Source: Deuterostichococcus epilithicus (taxonomy: Eukaryota; Chlorophyta; Trebouxiophyceae; Prasiolales; Stichococcaceae). From it: a DNA stretch of 64,000 bases. The stretch spans positions 806,001 through 870,000 of the forward strand of contig JAVTLE010000001.1 of NCBI GenBank assembly GCA_033439295.1, given 5' to 3'. The notes under the pieces were generated by a model. It did not search any database. It was not told the DNA's origin and was given only the letters and a program-made list of their open reading frames with translations. Shown here in pieces: positions 13,490-24,271 of this stretch (the first letter of the stretch is position 1; each line of letters starts with the position of its first letter). Position numbers and translations under genes: made by a program.

Positions 13490-13849
13490 CTGCAAGGGCA
13501 CAAGGCTTTTGTGGTCAGTAGCCGCAGACAACCGGCGTGCACGCTGTGGTTACGCTGGGCACACGCGTCGTCGCAACACAGTTGATTTTGCCGCCTTGCA
13601 TTTGCCAAGCGACACTGGGCAGACGTACCCATGTGTACTCGTCAAAGGCTGCCATCTTGGGGCGAGCTGGCTAACGCGGGGCTGGATGGTATGCTTAGGG
13701 GAGCGCGATACTCAGCAGGGGCGAAGCGTGATGCGATGCCTGGGTCAAGCAACAACTTGCTTTGCGCGCGCAGCCCGGCAACTCAATCACTGCGACAGCG
13801 CCCACTGAGACGTATGTGACTGCACCATTGGAGACGTCGCCATGTTGGG

Positions 13850-14394
13850 GTTTCGCTCCGCACATCGCGGGGAATATTCCTTTCGGTGTGACATACAGCT
13901 GGCCTGCTGGCCGCACAATCGCACAATCGCACATAATGACCTACAGGGCCGTCCAGCTGTCGCTCTGGCCGGTCGCGGAGACGCTAGTCAATGGACACAG
14001 CTGACTTCTGGCTTCGATCCGGCGAGGCTCCGAAGGTTTGCCTGCGAGGATTACCCGCATTCTCAGCGTGTCAGACTTGTCTGACAGCAACTGGTGATTG
14101 GGAATCCTGTCGGCTTGAGTCACACCAGAGTCACACCCGACGCCACTACAGGCGCGCAGACGGCGTCAAAGTTTCAACATTCAGCTGCGGCAGGCTCTGC
14201 CGGGTACTCAGTTTTAAAGGTTCGACTGCGTCACATACCTTATGCAACTCGCGGCTACGTCAGGCAACACTGCTGTTTCAGCTGATCTGAGATCATCTTA
14301 AAGTCACAAGTTGACGACATTCTCCTGCCGCACGCGTCAGAAAACTGTGCTATAGAACCGACCAGCTGCGATTGATTTCCAGCCTCTTGCCACC
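13850..14394. promoter_or_regulatory. Divergent 5' region between phosphate transporter and panC
   Basis: About 0.5 kb separates the two head-to-head genes, so it must hold both 5' flanks. I see no TATA box or binding motif that I can defend. Confidence 0.35.
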
Positions 14395-17351
14395 ATGAGG
14401 TCCGAGCTGCAGATCTTCACAGACGCCGCCAGCATGCGCGCCTTCTCTCGCCAGCAGTGCAAGCTCGGCAAGACGGTCGCTCTGGTCCCAACGATGGTGC
14501 GTCTGTCTGCATCTGTCGGGCCTTCTGCAACAAAACACGTCACTGAGCCAAGCGCGCGAGGGTAAGCGTTTCCGCAGCGCAGGGCAACCTGCACGAGGGC
14601 CACATCGCACTCGTCACGGCTGGGAGGTGAGATAACCCGCCCATGCAACCAGTGTGGAACCCGCAGCAATCTGTAGCAGAGGTCCCCGAAGGCCACGTCC
14701 CTGACGGTGTGACACGACTGGCGCCGCGCGAGGCACTGAAGCATCATGCATTCTTGCAGGCAGGAGGCCGATGTCGTGGTTGCCTCCATTTACGTGAACC
14801 CCACACAGGTGCGCTACGTGAGCTGCAGCAGCTACACTTCGGCTGATGCGCTGGAGTGCCTGGCATGTAGCACAGGCCCATTGTGGGGTCCATCGGCGGC
14901 AGGCCATGCAGCAGCAGCTGCAGCGGGTCCTGTACTACATGTCGGAGACGCCCACGCTCAATGAGCCGGTCGCCGCCATGCGCGCTCCAGCAGCTCGTGC
15001 ATCCGGTGCATGATCGTGACGCGTTCCTTGCGGGCGCAGTTTGCAAAGAATGAGGACTTCGATCAATACCCGCGGCAGCGCCAGGCAGACCGGAACATGC
15101 TGCAGGCAGCTGGTTGCGACGCCGTCTTCGAGCCGGCATCGCTTTACTTCTCGCGTGAGCACTGCATGTGGTGCCGCCGCAGCGAGCGCCTCCGTCCGGC
15201 ACTGATCCCCCAAAGACTTGTCAAACAGCGCGCATGTGCACACCTGCACGTGTATTGTCCCGCGCTGCCCTTGCCTGGCTTGGTGCCTGATGGCACTCCC
15301 TGTGGGGGGTGTGGTCTGCTGGTCGCGGCATGTGGGTTTTGGAAGACTGAAGCGTCTTGCAACAATTGCAGCGTCGCGCAGGAGCGAGTCCAGTGCGGTA
15401 GTAGGCATGGCATTGCCCGCACGAGGCGAGCACGAGACGTTCATCCAGGTGAGCTGCGACTCCTCGTAATTAGCGCCCCCAGGCAAGAGACGACGGACCT
15501 ACGATCAGTGCCCAATGTGCACGGGTTGTGGTCTGCTGCAGGACACACAGCCTCCGCTGCGCCGCCGTGTGGCTCAGTCATGCCGCTGCGTTCGCAGGTG
15601 GAGCAACTCCAGCAGGGGCTGTGCGGGCGGTCTCGGCCTACGTTCTTCCGCGGCGTCGCCACGGTGAGCCGAGCTTCGCGAACCTCCCAGTCCACAATTA
15701 GCTCCCACTCCTCGGCCTCTGGGGTTTTGGACCCCTACATAATCAGGTGCAGACAGGGAGGTCGTCGTCGCTTGCAGCACGCGGCACTTGACCATTGACC
15801 TGGTCACACATGTCGCCGACAGGCAGAGCTCACGAGCTGCGCGGCACATCGAAGCAGCACTTATGCTATTGGGAGCAAGAAGCTTGCAGTAGCAGCAGCT
15901 ACCAGCTCGCTCGGGGCGGGACGGCAGATGCACGCCCGTGCGCTCCATCCCACACCAAGCACGCCGACACGCAAGGCCGTTCTCACCCCAGCCCGGCGCG
16001 GCGCAGGTGGTGGCCAAACTCTTCAATATCGTGGAGCCGGACGTCGCGCTGTTTGGGCGCAAGGACTTCCAGCAGTGGCGGCTGCTGGAGCGCATGGCGA
16101 GGGACCTGGACTTCGGCATCCGCATCCTGGGCCTGCCCATCGTGCGCCACGCCGACGGCCTGGCCATGAGCAGGCGAGCGCCTATCGTACCCTGTCTTGT
16201 ACCTATGCTGGCCCTCCTGTCAACGCATGCTGCCGGCGCCACCGCAGCTGAACTGTCTCTGCAAGCTGGGGCCGCCCACCGTGCGCCACGCCGATGCTGA
16301 GCAGGCGGGCACGCCACCAGCCTGCAGTCTCTCCTGCGCACTTCGCAGCTTGTGATCAACATACTGCATAAATTTGGCCCTCACATGTCTGCTCGTTGGC
16401 TGAATCTCACCCTCATAAATTCCGCTTCGGGGCTGCATTTGTGGCAAACTGCAGCCCTTGGCACCAGATGCTGCATCTTGGATGCCTGCAGCCGCAACAA
16501 CCTGCTGTCGGAGGAGGACCGGTGGCGGGCGCCGTGCATCTATGCGGCGCTGGCGTGGGCGGCACAGGCGACCGCGTCCGGGGAGGCCGCCTCCCCGCAG
16601 CGGCTGTGCGCCGAGGTGGAGCGGCGGATAGCGGAAGGCGGCGGCAGGGTCGACTATGTTGAGGTAAGCATTTAGAATTCAGGTTCAGATGCAGCAGGTC
16701 TGCAGGATCGTGGCATGGCTGTGCCCTTCACAACTCATCAGCAAGATGCGGCCTGCCCAGCAATCGAGCTTACAGGTGGACCACTATCAACCATGGGAGG
16801 TTGGCTCCAATCGGCTCCATGCCGAATCACCTGGGTGCTTTCAGCCTAAAGCCGCTGGCTGTGCTTCCAGATTGTGGCCTGGTGACATAGTGAACTAGTA
16901 CAAGGCCGAAACAAGTACAAGACATGTACAGGGTCTGCAGGAAGGCCAGTACTCGGCTGCACTTCTGTCTGTTTGCTAGGATCAAGTCGTTGTGATTTGC
17001 TCAAGATGCAACTATCGATGCGATCTGCACTTCGAGCACCTGAAGGCACTGACCGGCACTCCCTAAGGGAGAGTTGGCGCATCCCGCATAGTTACGGCAC
17101 AGGACAACAAGCGTGGGGTCATCAAGTTTCCGTGGATGCTGCATGAGCCGCAGGCAAGCTCTGTATGAGCTCAAGCAAGCTCTGTGGGCACACATGGACT
17201 GACTTGGTCCTGCTCCATCCGCTCTCAGGTTGTGGATGCTGAGGAGCTGAGGCCTCTGGAGGCCATGGCCGGCGAGGCCATCGTGATCGCCGTCGCCGCT
17301 TTCTTCGGCAACGTCCGTTTGATCGACAATATCGTGCTAGAGCCATCATGA
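14395..17351 (+). CDS. panC: Pantothenate synthetase (pantoate--beta-alanine ligase)
   Basis: Condenses pantoate with beta-alanine using ATP, the last step of vitamin B5 synthesis before coenzyme A. Nine exons join in phase: 14395-14496, 14583-14626, 14760-14808, 15040-15154, 15402-15448, 15598-15663, 16007-16173, 16492-16663, 17229-17351 (885 nt, 294 aa, normal for the family). The ATP-binding HxGH motif is H38-E-G-H41 ([10 protein letters not shown]). [59 protein letters not shown] and the KMSKS-like AMSSRN all match PanC. Intron 7 (16174-16491) uses a GC donor (AG|GCGAGC), and only this join gives AMSSRN. The ATG at 14395 starts directly with the conserved domain, so no transit peptide is visible and the protein is probably cytosolic. 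The join into exon 5 is the least certain. Confidence 0.95.
16270..16312 (+). repeat. Decayed copy of panC exon 7 end plus GC donor, inside intron 7
   Basis: About 40 bp reads GTGCGCCACGCCGATGCTGA then GCAGGCGGGC. This closely matches the true exon 7 end and donor at 16133-16180 (GTGCGCCACGCCGACGGCCT ... AGCAGGCGAGC), with a small deletion. Confidence 0.75.
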
Positions 17352-17966
17352 TATGGACATCGACGTCTGGCTCCTGGTCGGCTTCCTGTGTCCAGAGCAG
17401 ACAATGACGCTCCGCACACATGCGGCCGGTAGGAGCTTGTGGTCTTCTTGATGTCTGAGGGCGGTTGGGTGGAAGGGTGACAGCCAAAGCGCATAGCACT
17501 CCCAGCTCCTGAGACCTGCCGGCCCCTGCAGCTGCGGCAGCACTGTCTGTTGTCTGCGGCAGCGCTGACTTGCTGGCGGACTGCCACTGAGAGAAGGCGG
17601 TGAAGCCAGGTCACACGACAGCCTTGAAAGTAGGCTGTTGTGTGACCTGGCTTCACATCCTTCCCACCTGAGCTTCGAAGTTCGTCTCTGGAATTCATTG
17701 CCCTTATCAAATAATCTGTAACTCCTGGGAAGCTGCTGGAGTGCTGAGGCTGGCAGGGGGCTCATGACTAAGCCAGCTGATCAGTGCTGAACACATTTTG
17801 TGATACAACTTGGGTCACAGCGGAAACTGCCGGCATTGCGTCCACTGTCAATTGTCTGAGCAGGCATCCCATCGACGTGTTTGTGGCTAGTACCCGCCCG
17901 CTCCGCCGTGGCCGCGCCATGCTCGGCGGTGTCTGAGCCCACGCCTCGGCTCGCAGCAGCCGGCCG
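17352..17966. other. panC 3' flank, intergenic
   Basis: About 0.6 kb between the panC stop and the next plausible start. It holds the strong hairpin at 17601-17655 listed separately. A minus-strand open frame (17225-17710) has no recognisable motif. Confidence 0.5.
17601..17655. repeat. 24-bp near-perfect hairpin, 7-nt loop
   Basis: The left arm (17601-17624, TGAAGCCAGGTCACACGACA...) and right arm (17632-17655) are complementary except for one position that still forms a G-U pair in RNA. The loop is TGAAAGT. It lies 250 bp downstream of panC and could be a 3' UTR stem-loop, a small-RNA precursor or a tiny foldback element. Confidence 0.85.
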
Positions 17967-20900
17967 ATGGCAGGCCAGTATGAGCTGTCAGAGGCCGCCA
18001 GCTCCATTGCCGCCGCAGTCTCCACGCAAAGGCTTAATGCCAAGTCCGCAGACGCATTGCGACGCAACGCGTGCCTCTGCCCGACCGGCGACTTGAGGTG
18101 ATTGCCTGCTTGGCCGTCGCACGCCGAATGAATGTCCTTACTGTAGCTCTGCATCAACTCTTTCAAACGTGCCTTCTTGCAGGCTCACCCTGCTGGCGCC
18201 AGGCAAGCTATCTCCTCACTCTCTACCACAGCCTTCGCAGCGCCTTGCAGGCATTTTTTGCGACGTGATCTCAGATGCTGAAGACTGAACTTGGCCCAAT
18301 TGAGACATGCGCTACTCGCTCTGCAGTTTGCCATTCGTTTTGGCGCCTAGTCCGCTGACGATGCACATCACCCAGTGACTATCCGCATTGGACAGGTCTG
18401 CTCATCCTCACCGAGAACCTACTTCATCCGTCGGAGTTGCTGCCTCTGGGCCTGGTGTGCTACCCGCCGCCCATATGCGTTGAGCTGCCGCGCCAGCCGC
18501 TGGAGCTCATCGTGCTCAGGTGCGCTGCTTAATCCGCCACCAGGGACTGCACTCCCTGCGCCATGCCATCAAAGTTTCAGGCCTTGAACTCTTGCAAGTT
18601 ATTTCACGCCTCAAGCACACGGGCCTCCTTCAGCGATCCGAGGCTCACCGCCTTACGATGCCTGAATCCAGTTTCAACGCACCGCAGGCGGCAAGTGCAG
18701 CTGCAGTTCTGGTCGCCGCGGGAGGTGCACCAGTGGTTGGCGGCTCCTGCGCGGGCGCAGGTGCCGGTGCAGCAGACGACTGGCCCGCACGACGGCGCCG
18801 CAGGCCCTGCCATCTGCTGTCACCTGGTGCTGCAGGGCTGCAGCGGTTGCTCGCCCGCAAGGTGCAGTACAAAGTGGCAATTCGTTGTGCAACTCGCTGA
18901 GCCAGACGGTGACGGCTCACATGCCCTGACGAGTACTTCGCTCCTGAGCATTTGCCATGCCGGCACAGCCCCTGGCTCCTGAGGTGCACAGGGCATTCCT
19001 CTCGCAATGCTGCACGACCAGCACTTGTGCATTGCAAGTCTCGGCAGCCATTCGATCTATGTAAGTGCGGAACACCAGCACACGATATCCTTCATGCTGG
19101 TGTGTGTCGGTTCGCGCAGTCCGCTGCACAAGCTGGCCGCGGCGGTTGCAGTGCACGCCGATGGCTTCGCCGCCGCGCTGGTGGCGTCTGCTGACGCAGC
19201 TCTGACAGCCCTGCGCCAGCCGCAGTCCATCGGCGCTGCCACGACCGGCAGCTCAGCAGCCACCAGCGCCCACAGCCGCATCAGCAGCCTGCGCGGCGGC
19301 GCCGCAGGCGGCGGCGCCAGGGCCGGCTCCACGGTCGAGCGCTCCATCCTCGGCAACATTTCAGCAGGCTCGCTGAGTGTGCACCGGGAGGCGGCGGGCA
19401 GCAGCGGGGCACCGCTGCAGCCCACCACGGCGCAGTCCCCAGACAGCAGCGGCTCTCTGCCGCCTCTGGCGGCAGTTGAGGCCTCCCGCCGCGGCTCCGG
19501 CGAGGACGCCTGCCTGCTATTTGACGACGACAACTTTGCGGGCCGCCCGCGGCTCAGCCTGCACCTCTCCAGCCTGACTGGCAGCCGCGACCGCAGCCCG
19601 CACCCCAGCCCGCACCCCAGCGGCGGCTACGCCAGCGGCAGCCCGCCGCTGGAGCAGCCGGCTGAGCGCTCGCATGGCAGCGGCGGTGCGTCGGACGCAC
19701 CGCGCTCCGCCGCGCACACGGGCCGAGACATCCTGCAGCACGCCCGCTTCGACGACCACCGCCGGCAGAGCAGCTCCTCGTGGCAGCCGACGCACACCAG
19801 TGTCGCATTTGCTGACATGCTGGCGGCCGGCATTGATGCCAACGTCAGGAGTGACGATGCAAGCGGCCGCGGCGGTGACCGTCGCGGGCTGCAGGCCTTC
19901 CTTGTGGCGCAGCTGGCGCTGCTAGAGCCGCAGCAGGCCAGGCTTGCTGGCTTGGAGCGCAGGGCCGGCTTCTCAAACCCAGCAGACGACGCTCGCCTCG
20001 CAGCAGCCGCGAGCCTGGCGGACGCCGCGGCTCTGGCAGAAACAGGAGGGGCAGCAGAGGCTGCAGCGATCAGGGAACCAGTGAAGACTGCTTCAGGCCC
20101 ACAGCCGCCAAAGGGGATGGGCCAGTCAGCATCGCCGCTCGCGACAGCGTCGGAGGCGGTGCCGGCGGCCGCCAAGGCCGCCGCGGCGGATGTCCTGCGC
20201 ATCGGCGCGGCGGCCAGCACGGCGGCTGGGGCGGCAGTCTCGGAGGCGCTGCCGGACATGACCGGCGCGCTGCCGGTCGCGACAGAATTGCTCAAGGCAG
20301 GGGCTGCTGCAGGCGCGGCGGCAGGCGCCGCCGCCGGCGTGGCGGCGGTGCTCAACGCCGCTGCGCCGGCCGCCTCAGCTGCGGTGTCGGCCGTCACGGG
20401 CGACACAGCAGGCGCAGGCAATGCCGCTGTCGAGTCAGCAGCTGTGCTCGGTGCCGCCGCCGCCCCTGCTGCCTGCCATGCAGCGCCGGCAGCATGCGAG
20501 GCCGTTGGGGCGGCGACCGATGCGGCGGCGTCATTGTGCATGGCTGCCGCCCCTGCGGCGGCAGAAGCTGTCGGTGCAGCTGCTGACGCAGCAGTGACGG
20601 TGGGCGCTGCTGCCATCCCGGCGGCCGCAGAAGCGGCTGGTGCAGCGGCCGACGCAGTGGCAACGCTGGGCGCTGCCGCCGCCCCTGCGGCGGCAGAAGC
20701 CGTCGGGGCAGCTGCTGACGCAGCAGTGACAGTGAGTGCTGCCGCCGTCCCTGTCGCAGCAGGGGCGGTCGGGTCGGCTGCTGAAGCTGCGACGACGCTC
20801 GGCGCCGCTGCCGTCCCTGCAGCCGCAGAGGCGGTCGGGGCGGCTGCTGACGCGGCAGCAACGCTGGGCGCCGCTGCCGTTCCTGCAGCAGCGGAAGCGC

Positions 20901-23120
20901 TCGGGGCGGCCACTGACGTGGCGGCGGCGGCGATCGACACAGCGGCTGATGCGGGGGCTGCCGCGTGCGAGGCCGTGCTGCCGCGGCTCGTTGGAGCGTC
21001 TGGCCTGGTAGGCGCCGCGGCCGGGCTGGTGTGCACCGAAGCCGCGGCGCAGAGTCCGGCAGACGCGGCTTCGGCCGGCACGCTGGCGGACGGCCACAGC
21101 CGCACGGCGAGCACCATGTCAGGCGCGAGCAGCGGCTTCGAGAGCGCCGTCTCGTGCGCCTCCCTGCCTGAGGCTGTGGCGGCCGACACGGCGTCCGGCG
21201 TTGCCGGCGGCGGCGGCGGCAGCGGCGGCGGCNNTGGCNGCGGTGACGGCGGCAGCGCCGGCGCCGGCGCGTATGACATGGGCGGCTCCCGCCCCGGAGG
21301 CAGCGACCCCAGTGCATCTCCGCCCACGGGCGACCCAGCAGCCGCGGCCGGAGGCGCGGCCACCGGGGATGGCAGCGCCGGCGCCGCGGATGGCGGCGGC
21401 GGCGGTGCCGCGGCCGGCCACCCACACGGCTCAGGCAGTGGGCCGGGCGGCAGCATCAGCGGCGGCATCAGGGGCGGTGGATGCCCCGAGGAAGACGACG
21501 CCTCGTGTGGTAACAAGCCCCGGCGTGGCCCACCGACTCGCGGCGGCAGCACGCGCGCCTGGGTGACGCCCTGCCCCCTGTGGCTGATGTTTCAGGATGC
21601 AGCAGTGGAGCGGCGCTTCTGCTGCTGGCAGGCCGGCCGGCAGCTGCGGGTGCGGACTTGCCCGCATCGCAATGGTGTGCATGCCTGCGGCCCGTCCTCT
21701 TTCCCCCATTCTAAAAGGGGGTTACTTCATGTATTCGAACCTGTCCTTGAGGCTGCGGCGTCGCCCCACAGAAAGGGAAGCCAGCTGGGGACGGGATACT
21801 AAGTTCAGTTGGACTTAGTATCCCCTGAGTGGGGGCAGGGATCCTCAGTCCTTTTCAATGACACTTCCACGAGGGCACATTCCACAGCAGATTCAGGAGC
21901 TGAGGTTCCAAGCGCTGCTCACCACTGCAGGTGGACGTCTTTTGCAGCATTGTACTGTTGCTGGCGTGCGCGGCCGCGGTGCTGGCGCCGCGGGTGGCCG
22001 GCGCGGCGCTTTGAGCGGCACCGCTGGCGCTGCCAGCAGCCATGGCGGCCCTCGCAGCGGCGCCGCTGCTGTGCAGGTGCCTTGACCTGGCCTGGTGAGC
22101 CTGAACGAGCCGCGGCCTGCATTACTGCATGTCCCATGCTCAAGTGCTACCACATCAAGCCTTTGCGGCATTGTGGCAGGCACGTCATCCATAGTGGTGG
22201 TCGATATGCACAGTGACGGACACTCACAGGCTCGGTCGCTGGCCCGCAGGGATGTGGACCATCGGGAAGCGCCGCTGCATTCTTTCTCTGGCGGGCTAGT
22301 GGCTTTGGCGCTGCAGCCGCAGCAGGCAGCTCGCGCTCGAGCTGGTAAGCCTCCGAATGCACCCGCCATCCATCCTGCAGTACATCATCCTTACATCCTA
22401 TACAGCGTAGAGTTGTCCTTTCTGTGGTGTGCTGCATGTGTGCGCTGCATTTTAGAGCTGTGCTAACTGCGGCACGTCGGTTTGATTGCTGTGATGCGTC
22501 ACTCTCACTGGCCTCTGCTGGCTGCTTGGGGCGCAGCACCATTCCATCGCTGTGCAGGCATGACTGGTGGCCTGACGCGGGCGAGGTCACGTCGCAGCTG
22601 CTGCAGGCTGCTCTGGCGCTGGGATTCAGGGTGGGTGCTGCAGTTCTCAGAGGGTGCTCATTCCTCCGCACAGACACGCTTTTGCACAAAGATTCCATCG
22701 TGCACCCGCAGCTGCTGTGCACTCGTGCACGGGCCTCGCCATCTTGTGCCTTTCAGCGCGCGCGCGTGGACAGTGCACAGTTGGGAGGGATGACGGCTGC
22801 ACATGCATCCGCCCAGGCACCAGCGCATAGCGCCATCCGCGTCGAGCCAGCGAGGTCCGCTGGGTAGCGTGTCAGCAGTGGTCGCATCCTTCCTCCGCAG
22901 GTGGGGCTGCAGCCGGCCGCGGCCGCGCAGGCGGCGCACGCGGCGCTCGCCTGCGCCGCCTGGGCGGCCGGCACCGCCAGTGCCCGCGGTCTTCGACCGT
23001 GTGGCGGGCGGCCTCACCAGCACACTCGCCTGCGGCGTCCTGCTGCCGCTGTCGGTGGCCTTCAAGCTGGAGCAGCGGGACCGGGATGCCTTTGCGCGGG
23101 TGCACCGCGGCAGCGCCTGA
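17967..23120 (+). CDS. Large Ala-rich membrane protein of unknown function
   Basis: Not recognised. The putative first exon (17967-18097, MAGQYELSEAASSIAAAVST) joins in phase to 18183-18264. Coding-like segments follow at about 18398-18520 (LHPSELLPLGLVCYPPPICV) and 18.70-18.83 kb. A long exon covers about 19.1-21.65 kb and holds Ser/Gly/Ala-rich low complexity, a region of 22-residue Ala-rich repeats (20498-20893 and beyond) and then TPCPLWLMFQDAAVERRFCC. Later exons carry hydrophobic segments (VDVFCSIVLLACAAAVLAP, about 21.93-22.0 kb; TSTLACGVLLPLSVAFKLEQ near the end), and the frame stops at 23118-23120. Several joins are not proven, notably around 18.26-18.4 and 22.0-22.9 kb. The antisense strand is also open for 641 codons over 19.6-21.6 kb; I chose the plus strand because its flanking exons and membrane segments continue the frame. 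N bases fall at 21233-21239. Confidence 0.5.
20498..20893 (+). repeat. 66-bp (22-residue) tandem repeat array
   Basis: Six in-frame units start at 20498, 20564, 20630, 20696, 20762 and 20828, each encoding a variant of EAVGAAADAAxTxGAAAxPA plus two Ala. A degenerate seventh follows at 20894. The period of 22 is twice 11, as in some amphipathic-helix repeats. Confidence 0.85.
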
Positions 23121-24271
23121 GGCGGCGGCTGCCCGTGGTCGGCCGCTCGTGTCCGGGAAGCGAGCATCTGGCAGCGTTGGTACACAAAGTCGCAGTGAGA
23201 AGACGACGCATGTGTGGTCCTGGTGGGTCTTAGGTACAGGAAGGGGCAGGAGGTATTGAAGGAGCGTCACACAGAGTTCGATGCTCACACAACATGTCAA
23301 ACGTTCCAGCGCAGAACATCTACCTTTAGTGGGATTCTTCAGAAACCATTGTGCAGCGTGCGCATCCGTACACTGCTGCCGAAGCTTTTTTGGGGTCCAC
23401 ATGCAGTGGGTTTGCCGTTCAGGTATACGTACGTAGCTGAAATGACAAGCCGCGCGCGGCTGTTGAAGTCTCGCTTTGGTTTGTTCTGCAGTCTTTCCGT
23501 GTGGTTGATGATTGGTGACTGTCGTTCCGTAGTTGCTTCCTTTCTAGCGAGCTTAACCTTTTCGTCCGTGTTTTATGCTGGCACAGCTGCCGCCGCAGCC
23601 TGCTGCAGGTGTCTTAGGCAAGACAGGGTTTGCGCCTCCACTGGGACCATGTGCGTTTTCTGACTGAAGAGCTGCACGTCCACGATTGGCCCACACTCTC
23701 TCATTCGCCTCGAATAGAAACCAGCCCGCCAAAACCCCGATTTCTTGACAGCCGCGGCGCGGCACCCATCCTTCGCGTTTATGGCACTGCCAACTTCCCG
23801 CCGCTCGATGCAATGTACAGTGTCCTCGCAACGACACAGAGTGACGAAGCAAGCGGGTAGAATGCACTCAAGCGGGGTCTGGCCAAGCAGCGTGCACACA
23901 ACAGAAAAAGGCACCTGATTCGAGGGTCAGGCTCGAATGTGCATAGCTGCAAGGGTGTCGGTCCAGTATTGCTTCACGAACGGGACCATTCCTCTCTAGG
24001 GAGTGCGCCTGTAGTCGCGCCCTCTGCTACCGCCTCGACTGTGTCGCCAACAGTGGCGTCCGCCGCCGCAGAGCTTCCCGGTGCGATGCATTCTCCTCCG
24101 CCGCGCATGGCACATAGAATTTGCCGCAGCAAGGGCGTTGGCTGCCAGATGCCATCGTTGGCAGCAGGCTCCGCACAGGCCGAGGGCGACGCCAGCGCCG
24201 CCAGCGGTCAACGATCCCATCCCAGGCGGCGGCGCAGGCACAGCGCCGGCGGCCCCTCCAGCGAGGCCCTG
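23121..24271. other. Convergent intergenic region
   Basis: About 1.15 kb lies between the 3' ends of the Ala-rich protein gene (+) and RGGTB (-). I see no exon with family similarity. Both 3' UTRs should lie here. Confidence 0.5.

Noticed and set aside
19627-21552. 641-codon open frame on the minus strand opposite the Ala-rich gene
   Set aside because: GC-rich Ala/Gly repeats stay open on both strands; the plus frame continues into flanking exons and membrane segments, the minus frame does not.
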